Positions 30,692-42,858 of a DNA stretch of 64,000 bases are shown piece by piece. A program made the position numbers and the translations under genes. The DNA comes from Escallonia rubra. Lineage: Eukaryota; Streptophyta; Magnoliopsida; Escalloniales; Escalloniaceae. Numbering within the stretch: the stretch's first letter is position 1; each line of letters begins with the position of its first letter. The stretch is taken from NCBI GenBank assembly GCA_033065855.1, contig JAVXUO010002916.1:277496-341495 (forward strand), in the 5' to 3' direction. A model generated the notes under the pieces. That model worked only from the letters and a program-made list of their open reading frames with translations. It did no database searches and was not told where the DNA came from.

Positions 30692-30885
30692 AGCTAGACA
30701 GAAGTCTTCCAAGTCCACCAGGAAGAAGTCTTCCAAGTCAGCCAGACATAAGTCTTCCAAGTCCACCAAGAGGAAGTCTTCCAAGTCAGTCAGACATAAG
30801 TCTTCCAAGTCCACTAGGAGGAAGTCTTCCAAGTCTGCCAGAAAAGAAGTCTTCCAAGTCAACCAGACAGAAGTCTCCAAAGTAA
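30692..30885 (+). repeat. Minisatellite, 24-bp unit, about eight copies
   Basis: Each unit has a conserved AAGTCTTCCAAGTC core followed by about 10 variable bases. The variable parts alternate between a CAGCCAGACAT type and a CCACCAGGAGG type, giving a 48-bp higher-order period. It is open in one frame on each strand only because 24 is a multiple of three. Further AAGTC and TCAAGT-rich sequence continues to about 31100 in looser form. Confidence 0.9.
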
Positions 30886-31229
30886 ACCAGCCAGAGTTTA
30901 CTCTCCCCAAACTAGAGCTCTGTCAACCTGAAGACACAAATTCTTCAAGTTGAAAGATACATCATTCAAGTTCAAACATCCAAACCGTCCGTCACGTCAG
31001 ACACTCAAATCGTCCTTTCGCGTCAAACATTCAAGTTGTCTGTCACGTCAGACATCCAAGTCTGTCGTGTGAGACATTCAAGCCATTCGTTTTAGAATTC
31101 ATCAAGTGTTTGAACGAACTCAGTCAAATTCGACGTTCGATCCGAAAACAAGCTTTCAAGCCTTCGGTCAAGCGTTAGTCAAGAGAAGAATCAGAAGGCC
31201 TTTTCTTTGTATAAAGATTTATGTAGAGA

Positions 31230-32275
31230 TAGGGCTGTATAGGAATCGAGTTCGAGCAGAACATGGGTGTGTTCGAACTCGGCTCGAGTTCGTTTAGAGC
31301 CAAAATACAATGTTCAAACTAGGCTTAAGTTTGTGACTATGAAACTCGGGCTCAACTCATTTAAATCGTTTTACGATACGAGCCAAACACGAGTTTGCTA
31401 ACTCGACTTGCATTCGTGTTCTCCCTAACAACCAAATCCATAAATTTGCTAAAAAATCTCAAATTCTTCAAGCAATCAAGCTATAATGAATCAAAATACA
31501 TAAGATACATGCAGAATAAAAAACAATGAAAAAGAGGTCTTGATCGATTGGCGATATCACCGCTTTTCCCCCCTTCTACTCCTGTCAAAGCAGAGTCAGG
31601 CGATTCCTGTCGAAGCAAAATTCGGCGACAGAATGTCCGTGCGTGAAGAGAGAGAGAGAGAGAGAGAGAGGCGACAATATGTGAGGGAGATAGGTTCTAT
31701 GTGCGATCTGCCGATCTGTGAGGGAGCCTTATGTACGATCTGCCGATCTATGATGGGTGTATGTGTTTGAGACGAGGGAGGTGATGGGAGAGCAAGTGCG
31801 GTTGTTGCCGCTCTGTGAGAGGAATGTGTGTTTGAGACGAGGGAGGGGGCGTGTGTTTGTCATTTTGAGTGTTTAGGTTTAGGTTTTAGTTTATATAATT
31901 AGGGCTTTTGAGATTTTGGGCTTCATAAAATGGGCTATGTAGGAATTGGACTTATGCTTTGATATATAATCAATCCCATGGACTCTATGTTAATAAGTGG
32001 GCTTAGAGTTTTGGGCTAATTGACTTTAGGGCCTCTAGATCTAAATTTTTATTTATAAGATTTATGTAAATATTAATTATTTAAGCATATTATAAATAAT
32101 TAATTATTTAGACGAGCTGTTCGCGAACACGTTTGTAAACATTTTGGATTCATGTTCGGCTCGTTTATCAAACGAGTTCTAAAAACTTGTTCATGTTCTG
32201 TTCGTATATAAGACGAACGAACATGAACGAGTTTTATAGAGAAGGAACCACGAGCCGGGTTCATTTACAGCCATG
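31230..32275. mobile_element. Probable non-autonomous TIR element with GAACTCG/GAACGAG ends
   Basis: The left end TAGGGCTGTATAGGAATCGA and the reverse complement of the right end (ATGGCTGTAAATGAACCCGG) are similar. Both inner flanks are rich in TTCGAGCTCG/CGTTCGGCTCGTTT motifs in opposite orientation, a look common in plant hAT-derived repeats. No clean target-site duplication was found, so boundaries and class are uncertain. A (GA)n run lies at about 31650-31670. Confidence 0.4.
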
Positions 32276-32318
32276 TTCAGAGAATTGTACTCGCCTTTTC
32301 AAATCAATATAAATTTTA

Positions 32319-33276
32319 GGGTTAATTACACTTATGTCCCTAAGATTTAGGTGTAATTACACTCGTGCCCATAAGTTTGAAAAATATGCACTAATGTCCT
32401 TGGACCTAACGGAATACACAAAGACATAACGGAAGGGTTAAAATTACCCTATTGCCCATAATTAAAAATGATATCCCTCAATTTACAAATTAGGGTTCAC
32501 AACCTTAATTTTTCTAAATATGCAAATTAAATTTCAAAATGTTCTACAAATCTGCAAATTAATCTGCAAATCTAAAAATTAAATCTGCAAATTAGGGTTC
32601 TTAATTTTCTGAAATGCTCTACAGATTAGGGTTTCAAAATGTTCTTAATCTGCAAATTAATTTAGGCGTTCGTCTTTGATCTAAAGCATCCCGACGGGGC
32701 GGAGAAACGCCGGTGGTATGCACCATCACCACATCCTCTTCGACAAGAACCATCCGGGCTACTTCGGCAAGGTCGGCATGCGCTCCTTCCACCGTTTCCG
32801 CAACAAGTTCCACTGCCCCGTCGTCAACGTCGAACACCCCTGGTCCTTGGTCCCGCAGGAGGCCCGGGAGAAGGTAGCTGCAGCGGCGCCAAACCCGTGG
32901 TGGACGTGACGTACCATAAAGGCGTTGTCACCTTCATTCGCCCACCGACAGCATCGCCAAGGGCTAGGCCAAAGTCACGGCGCACCGAAAAAGGAACGGT
33001 GAGCCCTAATTTGGTACCAGAGCATGCTTGTGTCGAGGGGGAGAGGTATAGAGAGATATATATATATTTTTTTTATTCAGTATAGGGGTAGTATTGCCAT
33101 TCTAAAAATACGTATTGATGAGATCACAAAAAAAGTACACTTTTTGGATAATCCCTAACGGCTGGACATAAGTGTTATCTTTTTAACGTTTGTGGATACG
33201 GTTTGTTACCTTTTGAAACTTTGTGTCCTTAACTGTAATTACACATAAACCTCAGGGACATAAGTGTAATTAACCC
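32319..33276 (+). mobile_element. Pack-MULE (Mutator-like), 958 bp, 9-bp TSD TAAATTTTA
   Basis: The terminal inverted repeats are about 45 bp and nearly perfect: left GGGTTAATTACACTTATGTC, and the right end reverse-complemented reads the same. TAAATTTTA flanks both ends (32310-32318 and 33277-33285). A G-starting TIR and 9-bp duplication are typical of Mutator elements. The interior has no transposase but carries a GC-rich fragment of a host ribosomal protein gene, as in Pack-MULEs. Confidence 0.9.
32685..32930 (+). pseudogene. Captured fragment of 60S ribosomal protein L27a gene
   Basis: The frame beginning at 32718 gives [20 protein letters not shown], then [16 protein letters not shown], a clear match to the middle of cytosolic RPL27a (uL15). 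Just upstream, the [14 protein letters not shown] region is recognisable but shifted by one base. Downstream, VVDVT appears in another frame near 32900. The first and last thirds of the gene are missing. No introns are visible. The fragment's GC content contrasts sharply with the AT-rich element ends, which fits capture by the surrounding Pack-MULE. Confidence 0.88.
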
Positions 33277-33285
33277 TAAATTTTA

Positions 33286-34905
33286 TTTGTCGCTAATTTC
33301 TCTGTCTTATCTTTAAACTCGAAATTTGTGTGTACACGTCATTACAAAATATGATGAATTGTATCAAACGCACTATCTAATGATAATAATATATAAATGC
33401 GTAAACAAGCATAATATAATGTTAAAATAGACTTTCCTATGTTTTACTTCCGAAGTAGATGTACAAAAATATCCAGGGAATGGCCCCATGTAAGTGACCC
33501 CGTGAAGTTGCCTGGAAACTCTTCTAGAGAAATTGACCCCCTCAAATACAATTTAAGTGTTCAATTGTTAGTTTGCTTGAAATCTCGTGCACCGAAGAGG
33601 TCAGTCTTCTGGAGGGTCAACAAATTTCATCTGTTCTTACGACTCTTCCAACTTTGTTTTCATGCTTGCTAGACGACAACATAGAAGACACACCCCACTA
33701 TCTCACGTCACTATCCTTGGTTACGTCTCTACCGTAAAACGTCGCTACAAAAGCGTTAATCTATACCGCTATTAAAGAAGATCGCTCTTATAACAAGTTA
33801 TATTCTCTTAATTTTGTTCATGATTGATCGGTTAAACCGTCCCGTGAAAGGCCATCGAAGACGAATAATAACTGGTATATTAAAACTGCGAGAGTCCCCG
33901 CAATCCACACATGTTCCTCGTTCCTCTCGCTCGTCCGCAGTCCCGACACGCTCACCTCACTAGTATGTCTCACACGTATTCTTCATTAACTCTTTGAACG
34001 TGTGCAAAATTAATAAAAAAAAAAATTAACCACTTATCTGATCTTTCTTGTGCATCTTGTGTGCTTCAAGATGCTAGTATGCGATAATTGGTCAAGGAAG
34101 TTTATAGCAAAACTTCAAGATTAAAGTCCCGAAACAATCTCACGTACAAGGAAGTTGCCTCGTCCTTGTTCTACCTTGCTATCTCTTAGTTGATGGAAGT
34201 CTTAAATTTGACTCGTAGAAAGGAAAAGTTATTATATAATTGGTTGCCCATTTGAACCCACCGGGAGATAAAAGTCACATCCCACCGAGGGGCATTCTCT
34301 ATTCATTTTGTCTTGTGAATAAAAGACTCGAAAAATTACGGATAATGATTTGTATTTAGATACGCAGTATCTTGTGGTTCTATTTTTTTACAGTCAAATC
34401 TAAGATATTATCGTAATCTTATTACAAAATTTAATGAAACAGTTTCAGTGACGGAAGACCGTGCGTGAACTGCGATATCATGGTGTCAATATCACAACTA
34501 CAATACTTGTGCATGTTATGTCTAGACAATAGACATAGATTAGTCAAAGATGGTGGAAAAAGCAAAGAAGGAAACAAGATGGTGAAGGTAGAAGACAAAA
34601 AATAGATGAGTTACGAGGCACGTGAATTGACACGGGATGAGTTGAAACGACGGTGGTGGTGGAGCCCTTTGCGTCATCATCATAGAGAAAAAACTCAGAG
34701 CAAATAGTGTGTGCACGTGTTTCCAATCAAGCGTTTCTGCAGGGCCTTCTAGAAGGGGTTTCAACTGCTTCCACACGGACTTTTCTGGCGGTGGCAATAT
34801 ATATATTGCAAAAATATTCGTTACAATAACGATCAAACTTAGCGAGATCAAAGTGCTTGTTCAGTACTATCAAGTGCGTAAATCAACTGAAAAAGGGTTA
34901 TTCTA
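33286..34905. other. Intergenic, nothing recognised
   Basis: Short open frames only (up to 103 codons at 34540-34851, minus strand) with no family resemblance. A poly(A) run lies near 34015. Confidence 0.45.
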
Positions 34906-34909
34906 ACTT

Positions 34910-35063
34910 AATCAGAGGTTTTGAATTTGAGCCCTGAGAATATAGTTGCGTTAAAACTTGATAAGGAGAGCTTTGCCACCCATGTGGTCCTGTCCGGTTC
35001 GAACCCGGATTAGTCAGCTCCCAATATGGTGTCCGGATACTGGGTGGTCTCACAGAAAAAAAA
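34910..35063 (+). mobile_element. tRNA-derived SINE remnant
   Basis: The segment reads GAGCTTTGCCACCCATGTGG, then TCCGGTTCGAACCCGGATTA, GTCAGCTCCCAATATGG, GTCCGGATACTGGGTGG, and ends in an A-run (35056-35063). This order (CCACC...GTGG, GGTTCGAAYCCGGATTAGTC, then CCGGAYACYGGGTGG and poly(A)) matches a widespread plant SINE family as I remember it. A GTTTTGAATTTGAGCCC B-box-like segment lies upstream near 34918. Its 5' limit and TSD were not resolved. Confidence 0.6.
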
Positions 35064-38000
35064 GCGCTCGCTCGCTCAATCAGCAAGTTCAGTATATTTG
35101 CCGACTAACCAGGAGTGATTATTTTAAGTATAATAACATTGTTAAACTCATTTTTTAACATTTTAAATTTTTAGAATAGATTGTAACTTAACATTGTATT
35201 TGACAATGTCTTACGCTCAATTCTTCCCGTTTTAACTGTAAAAACTTCCTTTTACCCTACTTTTAACGTAACAAATTATTTTGATACCCTCCATTTTGAT
35301 ACCCTCCTTTTACTTCTCCGAATAAAGTGCCTCACTCATCCCTTAAAACCCCTCCACGCCAGGTCCACCCACCCCGTAAATCCCCTTCCCATCACGTGAA
35401 GCATGGCCCACATGTTATGAAATGTTCCACTTCCCGTCTTCCCCTTTCCCTGTGCACTGAAATACCCATTTCCCCTCTCCCATTAATGAGTTAAACAGCA
35501 CAGTCGCACACACCTGTTTCCGGATTGTTGGATGCTTGATTGGGAGACGGAAGGTACCGGCGGCGTGTCGGTCGTCTCTATCCTGGGTCTTCGACAGCTA
35601 GAGGGTTGGGGTGAATTTCTCTGTTGCTTTCGGCAGATTGACGAATGGTGTGGGAGAGAGTTGTTGGGGATTTGTTCATTGGAAATGAAGGAGAAGAAGG
35701 AGACAAAGGGGAACGAGAGAAAGAGGAGAGCTATGGTTTCCCTCTGACGTGACAAGGCATAGAGGAGGTCAGAGGCCTGGAAGAAAAAACGTTGAACAGT
35801 GAATGCCTTCCCGCGCTCTCAGTCCCGATTTCTGGACATGCCTTTCCATATGTGGTGCAAATTACACGCTACGCACCGCATTAGTACAGGACCGCTTAAG
35901 GCCCCTTGGTCTACTTTTTTTTACTTTCATTTAGCCGTCATATGGCATCACCGCAATAAACTCGCAATCCTCCAAACAACACCCCCCCCTCTCAAAAAAA
36001 AAAAAAAAAAACATTGAGCTCATCTGAGAAGCGAATGACCAAGCCCATGATTACTTATTATTCATAAACCGCACTAAACAACCCACGCCAAACAAAACTG
36101 TCATTTAGATCGTCTGGTACCCACCCACCCCCCTCCCCACTCCCAAAAATGGAAAAAGGATTAAATTAAATACGGATGGTAGTGCTCAACCAATCAATAG
36201 GCAGGCTGGCGATGTAGCATTGCTTACGGACAACAATGAAAAGTGGATTGCAGGTTGCTCTCATAGTCATAGGCTAAGTTCAACCAACAGTCATACGCCT
36301 GAGTGGTGGGTTGTTCGGGACGACCTCCTACTCGCCTGAAACACCAACCGTCCATCTATTGTAAGTCTTGCTCAAGGTTGATGACATCAATATAGTCCAC
36401 TTACTATCAAAGGATACTCTCCTCCTCCCTCCCCCCCCCCCCCCGCGATTGCTGGGAGCTCCTTAAGCGAAACCGCAGGTTCAGATTTTTCATGCCTCTA
36501 GGGATACAAACTTTTTGCGTAGATCAAATGTAAAAATAGGCAGGTAATCAACAAAAGGGATTCCACGTATGGAATCATGAGCCGATCTTTTTGTCAAACC
36601 TCCTGCACAATGATGTTAGTGGAAGAGTCACCAACAACGTGTGACTCAGTATAATGTGGAATAAATAAAATATTTCTCCTGTTTTCCAAAAAAAAAAAAA
36701 AACCCAACTCTTGTTAGAAGAAAGTAATCTACAATTCATAAATTCTCATAATATATGTTTTGTCTTACGTGTCATTTTACTGATAAAAAAAATTAAACTT
36801 ATTGAATCCCTATTTTTTAATTTTTGCGATTAATAGTAAAAACAATTTACTGATAATTACTCGTAATAAAGAACCCGTTACAAGAGCAATACTAAAAATA
36901 TAATCGCTTTCCAAAACCCTCGTAGATTCGCACTCGATGCAAAAATATATACCCTTATGACTTCTCAACAAAGGCAATCAAACTAAAGAGATTTAAGGCA
37001 ACTTTGAGTCTTCCTTTTGTTGAAAATAGGAGTCAACATTGATCAACGGCGAATAGAACAAAGCTAACACCTCTTGCAAGCAACAACGCAACATATTATT
37101 ATTATAAATTAAAAACTCAAATATCGCTTTCATGTAGATTTAATATTTTAGTTAATAATCTTCATGATTGCGAAACTTCCCTTCTAGAAGAGTAAGCAGC
37201 GGAGATTATAGGGAAGCTGAGCAACAAAAATATTATTCTATGCTTAAATAATAATTGAATAATTTTGCTTTCCTTTCATGGTTGACAGTGCGGGCTTCTG
37301 GCCTCTAGAACCTGTTTGTTTTTCCCTTTTTCTTTTTTTAATATTGTTTTCATTTCTTGTTTATACTTGTTGAGTTTTTCATGCCCAAAAAATATGCATA
37401 CGAAAAAAAAAAAGACTTTTTAGTCTTGATTACCGTGTCGAGTCACACTGGATAAACAATTCATGCGTAACCTAGGTGATCAGCACAAATAATATGGACA
37501 AGTAGCTAATAACTCCCTATGTTATATAAGATGTGCAATTTTACTCCCTCCACTTTAAACTGAAACACTAAAACGCTCCACTTTTATCTGAACAGCTCAA
37601 GTTCGGTTGCTGTGGAGAATTTTGGTACGTTATTATGAAGTGAATGAGCTAAAAGCACACATCACTTATAATAAAGATGGTCATTGACTATTTTCTCCCG
37701 GATAATATTGACGCCGGAGATCCGCAAGAATATAATTTATTGTGATTTAACTTCGAAGGAACTTGAACTGGCCACCTCCAAGAATGTTCCATAGATAAAT
37801 CAACTGTCTCTAGATCAAGAAGAAGTATTAAGTTGCTCCCCACATGGGCAGATTGACTTATTTTCTGTAGAAATACAATTGGTGAAGGTGAGCTCTATTG
37901 ACCGGTGAGGATTGGGCCAAGGAACATGGCATTTGGACCAACTAATTTAAGATGGTGTAGACTCTAATGAACATAGATGGTGATAGCATGTAGTTCGTTA

Positions 38001-38900
38001 ATGGAAGGTCCCAATAATTCTTGAACAAGTCCAACAAACATGGTGATTTTTCTGCACCAAGAACATGCTAACATTTGACAGAAATTTTTCGTCCGTCGAA
38101 AGTGGAAAACAAGAATTTATTAGGTGACATGTACAAAAGAAATTTGGTTCATAGTCAAGATATTGTGCTACCAATCAGAGATAACCAGTTACGGAGCTGA
38201 AAAATCCTTCGGACAGAACATGTTTAGACTAAAGAACTTAGATTGACTTCTAGAAACCCTCTCAAAAATAAGCCAAGGTTTTGAAGCCGTTTGGCCTATT
38301 TGATTTAATCTACACGACGAGAAAGTAATATCAGGTTATAACTCACTTTGATGTATCCAAAAAAATGAACTTGACTGTAACATCGTGGGTATAACCTGTT
38401 TGTAATCTCGTGTTTCACAGTATTTCCTCGTATATATAACTTGAGTGACAAATTTAAATGTCCACATTTGAAAAGTAAACCTTGTCTTTGTTCGAGGTCC
38501 CATACATCCAACAGTAGTGTAAAGCGGGCGTCCTTTCTCAATTATTCATACGTGTTGGTAAAATCTCTCAAAATTGCCACTCATAAATACTTCTAAACTT
38601 GCGGTAAACTGACATCTTATCATATTTAGTACAGAAGATCAATTATCACTTATGTGAGGTTACACTGAGAAGATGTGAGATGAGTTATAATATTGTCATA
38701 TCTTTGACTTACCGGGTACATTTCATGATTTATTATAACGCGTCAAATGGATGTTGTTACGTGACGTGACATGCCACTCCGATGATCCCTAAAAGTCATT
38801 TTAAAGATGTAAAAACTGACATCTAATTATACAGCGAAATGTTAGTCGAGCATGTGAATCCACATACACTAAAACATAAGGAAAAATTAACTTATGAACC
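35064..38900. other. Long intergenic stretch without recognised genes
   Basis: AT-rich sequence with simple runs: A-runs near 35996 and 36690, C-run and CTCC repeats at 36418-36445. The opposite-strand frames at 35483-35755 and 35532-35747 are serine/proline- or basic-rich and unrecognised. No splice-consistent gene or domain was seen. Confidence 0.45.
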
Positions 38901-38929
38901 CTTTTTCCATACATCGGGTCTTTACTTCG

Positions 38930-39190
38930 ACCAGCCCCCCCCTCACAATCGTCACCCACTTTCGTTGTTGCCCACACACACACGGTCGACCCCCATCCCC
39001 GTCCCTATCCCCCACCACCACATAAACCCGACACATGCACACACACACCACGTTCACCCCCCTCCATCATCACCCACCACTACACACACCCTGCGCGCAC
39101 ACAGGCCATGGATGCTCCTCCCCTTATCCCCATCACACACCATTATAGACACACACCACAGTCGCCCCTCACACACACCTCACCCCCGTA
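38930..39190. repeat. CA/CCC-rich low-complexity tract
   Basis: Runs of CCCCC, CACACA and CCACC, with GGTCGACCCCC near 38983. In composition and some words it resembles the reverse complement of the tract at 2570-3090, which contains GGTCGACAGTGAAAGTGGGT. The open frame here (38839-39198) is a by-product. Confidence 0.7.
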
Positions 39191-39699
39191 AAGAGTAAAA
39201 ATGGAGTATAAACAAAGAAAAATGGGCGTGAATTTGGTAGATCTGGTGGGTAAGGTAAATTAAATGGTGTGAAGTTAAAAATGATTTAAGGGACACAATC
39301 ATGGACTTGAGCAACGACGTGATCTTGAGGTGGTCCGGGGTTGCTTGAACAATGATATTCGAGTGGTGTAATGTTGGCAGCGATGTTAATAGAGATCTGG
39401 ATCAGCACATAGAGAGAGGTCGAAAGGATTTGAAGGGGCATTAACCTAAAATGTGATGAGAAAAGAGAGGTATTGATGTCGCTTCATTGAGTCTGTAACG
39501 GTTTCACATGATGTGCAATATTTTGTTAACTGTAAAAAAAAATTAATATTTTGTTAATTGTAAAAAAAAAATTATAACTGGAAAGTGAGGTAAGTTGGGT
39601 TTGTCATTAGCTAATATCCTAAAAAATAAGCTCCAAGCTCAAATATCTCACCCAAGGTTGGCACGCCAGCAGAGTCAGGCTCGTGTTTGTTTTTGGGTC

Positions 39700-39706
39700 T
39701 ATAAAA
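39700..39706 (+). promoter_or_regulatory. TATA box of the RMA-like gene
   Basis: TATAAAA is followed about 30 bp later by a C/T-rich leader (CCATCTCCATCTCCCTC). It sits upstream of a predicted non-coding first exon ending at a GTACGT donor (39845). Predicted transcription would start near 39730. Confidence 0.6.
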
Positions 39707-39844
39707 CCCCGACGGCTACCAAATAATCCCATCCCGCCATCTCCATCTCCCTCTTTCCCCTGTCTCTCTAGGTTACACAAATCGCCATTGAAGCTCGTAT
39801 AACAGTAAACCTGTTTTACATTGAACAACCCTTTTGTCATTTCG

Positions 39845-42087
39845 GTACGTATTCGCCCTGGTTTCATTATTTCTTCAACTCTATATATGTTACGCACGGC
39901 TTTTATATACAGTGCTTTTAAGCCTGCATAAAATCTATGTTTTTGTTGATTTTTGCAAGACGTGCATGCTTGGCCTAAAAGATGCATAGATCTTGAGCTT
40001 GTTTGGTTATTTAGCGCTTTTGGGAGGTTGAAAAAGAACTGTAGTTGGTTAACAATGACAATTTTCCAGCTTTTTGAGGCTCATACAACCTTTTCAACAT
40101 CTAACTTGCAATATATGTTGCTTCCTTTAGATGGTTTTCGTTTAAGCCCTGGTGATTTGACCTTCCAAACGCCCATTTATCGATTTGGGGCTTTATTGGC
40201 ATTATGGGTTTTCATCTCAAAGTAGAAACTTGATGTTGGGTTCCAGTTCTTGGAAAAGAATCAGTATTTTCGGCCTTTTGAGAATCATACAACCTCTAAA
40301 CTCTAGCTTGCGATTTATTGTCCATTTTCCGAGCTTCTAGTATTAAAACTTTGATCTGGGCTTCATTGATGTAGGATTTTTAGGTACCCAAGGTAATTTG
40401 TTGGGAATGATATTGAACCTTCTGCGTACCTGCCATGTCTCTTTGTCCTTGTGGATATCCAGATATTTTCTTCGTTATCATGTTGAAAGCTGGATATTGA
40501 GGCTAAAGTAAACTTGTTAATTGAAAATTGATGCATAATTTCAACTTTCTTTTGTTGGAGTCTTGTTCTTTCTTTCTCTGTTTTAATTAGAAAAGGCTAC
40601 AAAACTTCAAACTAACGAGTTCTTTACTCCTGGATATACTAATAGCCTGCAAACCTACCTTGTCCTCTCCATTCAGTGTTGTTAACTCATCGATGGCGCA
40701 ATTTGTAAGGACGGCTTTGTGTCGTGGCTTAGATCAACCTTAACAAATTCAAAATTTTCCTAAAACGCCGGTGTATAGAGAATATAGGCCTAAGATACCA
40801 AGTTTCTTATTATTCTTGTGTTTCAGGCTTTTGGTGTGGGAAGTAGAAAGGATTCCTTGTGTTTTAGGCTTTTCTCGCCCCTTATTCCTTTTAATGTTTA
40901 TAGTTTCAAGTAGAGGGTGAGGTTCGATGGACCCGTTTTTGGAATACTGTCACTGGCAGAACATATTACCAGCCAAAAGCTACTTGATAGACTGCCAGAA
41001 AACGTTCATTTACGCTCCGTGAGCATCTAGATCTTGATCTGAGAAACTAGCGACCTTTTTATTTTCTCTATTCTTTTCCTTCCCATTTTTCTTCCATGTC
41101 TAGGTTACCTGTTGCATCTGTTTTCTCCTCTTCTTTTGAGTTGTCATGATCCACATATTAAAATAGTAGTATGAATGATGTGGTTAATAGTCTAGCAGGG
41201 GTGGGTGTATCTCTATCAACGAGAAACTGAAACATGAGATCTGACTGGTTTTTCCATTGTTCTAGAAGATATTATATTTCCATATAATTAATGTCCTGTC
41301 TACAAAAGGATTGGTAGCTGGAGTTTGCTTGGAAGTTTCGCATAACTTTTGTAGCTTGTGTCTTATAATTTATGATTTACTTCAGCCAACTGGACTAAAT
41401 CAACATTTTCTTTCTTGGATTCATTCTCTTATCTAAAAATTCTTTCTTTGTTTCCTACTTGCTTCCTAAGATGTAATCTTGTTAGTTCCTCGACGTTTTG
41501 GTTTGGCCATCAGTACCTTTAGAGGTTGGGTTTGGCAAGTACTAGTGAGAGACGCTAACAGATGTGCGGATCCAGTTGATACACACCTAACATATGTGTT
41601 TTCAACCAGTTTGAAATAAAGAAGGGAAAGATTTATTGGTGGAGCCGGATCCAATATAATAGGCTTCTAGTGCCTGTTGTTCTCGCTTTATCATCCCATT
41701 TATTAAACATCATGGAACAAGATATGTGGGTCCATTCCATTATTTTGCTTTGCAAGCTGTCTTGGTCCCTTTGGCCTAAGATCAGCCGAGCAAAATCATC
41801 TTCATGTTTGATTCCTTTCTCAGTCTCGACTGCAGACTTTGGAACTTTATGCAACTGTTGGCATTTGTTTACATATGTCCATGTTAAATAGGGTAGGATA
41901 TGCTTCGCAGTCAGTCTGTTTTAGACTCTCTAGTGCACAATTGTCTTGTTCATATCTCTTCCGCTGCATTTACATTTGCGTATTGTTGCAAGGTTGACCT
42001 GATGTAATATTTAGCGGTTACTGTTATTATCAACCAGTTGAATCACTGGCACTGAATTGCTTTTTCTTTTGTTTTGCATTTCCTCAG
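39845..42087 (+). other. Predicted 5' UTR intron of the RMA-like gene
   Basis: The donor TTTCG/GTACGT and acceptor TTTCCTCAG/TGTTC bracket 2.24 kb of T-rich sequence with no coding signal. Acceptor to ATG is 48 bp. Long leader introns are common in plant regulatory genes and often enhance expression; here that is inference. Confidence 0.55.
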
Positions 42088-42135
42088 TGTTCAAAGTACT
42101 ATCGAACTACAACAAATTTTTGTAAGTACACCAAT

Positions 42136-42858
42136 ATGGCATTTGAGCAATACTTTGCCAATGAATGGAAATCCGTCCCAGCTGCAGGAGCTGACTCTGA
42201 GAAAACTCCCCCCTGCTTCGACTGCAACATCTGCCTGGACTTTGCACGTGATCCGGTGGTTACTCTTTGCGGCCACCTCTATTGCTGGCCCTGCATCTAC
42301 AAGTGGTTCCACTTTCAGAGTGCCACCCTTGCTTCAGACGAACACCCACAATGCCCAGTTTGCAAGGCTGAAATATCCCACACAACCGTGGTCCCTCTTT
42401 ATGGCCGTGGCCAAATGCTTTCCGAAGCTGAGCCTGAAGGCGGCAAGGCACCCAAATTGGAATTGGTCATCCCACCAAGACCACCCGCTTGTGGTACCCA
42501 AGCTTTGGTGCCTACGCCTACTGGTCAGCAACTCCCATATCGCAATCCTTACCAAAATCTAGAGTCTCTTCCGCAGCCATATGGAAGTTTCGAACAAGAT
42601 TCTTCTGCGCCTTTGCTCAACTTTGGGGGTAGTACACCGACAGGTGCCGCCAATCTTGCGATGGGAATGTTTGGAGAGATGGTTTACGCGAGGGTATTTG
42701 GGAATTCGGAGAGTTTATATGCTTATCCTAATTCGTATCATTTGGAGGGGTTTAGTAGCCCCAGGTTGAGAAGGCAGGAGATGCAGGCTGACAAGTCTCT
42801 GTTCAGAGTTACAGTTTTCCTTTGCTGTTGCTTCTTTCTGTGCCTTGCCCTTTTCTGA
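42136..42858 (+). CDS. RMA-type membrane-anchored RING E3 ubiquitin ligase
   Basis: A single coding exon of 240 residues. The N-terminal RING is C3HC4: C30, C33, C45, H47, C50, C53, C73, C76, with the CxxC-ICLDFARDPVVTLCGHLYCW context and CPVCKAEI that are typical of plant RMA proteins. The long loop between the C50-x2-C53 pair and the last CxxC (19 residues) is also RMA-like. The C-terminus (about 222-240, FRVTVFLCCCFFLCLALF) is a hydrophobic tail anchor, consistent with ER-membrane E3s that ubiquitinate ER or trafficking proteins. The middle is proline- and glycine-rich and unstructured. Length fits RMA1-3 (about 240-250). The family is certain; orthology to a specific Arabidopsis RMA is not assigned. 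Confidence 0.95.
   Translation: MAFEQYFANEWKSVPAAGADSEKTPPCFDCNICLDFARDPVVTLCGHLYCWPCIYKWFHFQSATLASDEHPQCPVCKAEISHTTVVPLYGRGQMLSEAEPEGGKAPKLELVIPPRPPACGTQALVPTPTGQQLPYRNPYQNLESLPQPYGSFEQDSSAPLLNFGGSTPTGAANLAMGMFGEMVYARVFGNSESLYAYPNSYHLEGFSSPRLRRQEMQADKSLFRVTVFLCCCFFLCLALF

Noticed and set aside
30667-30885. Repeated SLPSPPG/SLPSQPD protein
   Set aside because: A 24-bp tandem repeat stays open automatically in a stop-free frame; there is no start context, splice or conserved flank.
30692-30885. CRISPR-like array
   Set aside because: The repeat core is 14 bp with variable parts of 10 bp that themselves repeat; this is a plant genome and it is a minisatellite.
30430-31230. Complete LTR of a retrotransposon
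   Set aside because: The region has promoter-like and repeat features, but no TG/CA ends, target duplication, primer-binding site or second LTR was found.
34990-35010. tRNA gene at the GGTTCGAACCC motif
   Set aside because: No cloverleaf can be drawn around it; the flanks fit a SINE 3' region.
39619-39987. 122-codon minus-strand frame
   Set aside because: It runs antisense through the RMA-like gene's promoter, leader exon and donor and has no recognisable family.
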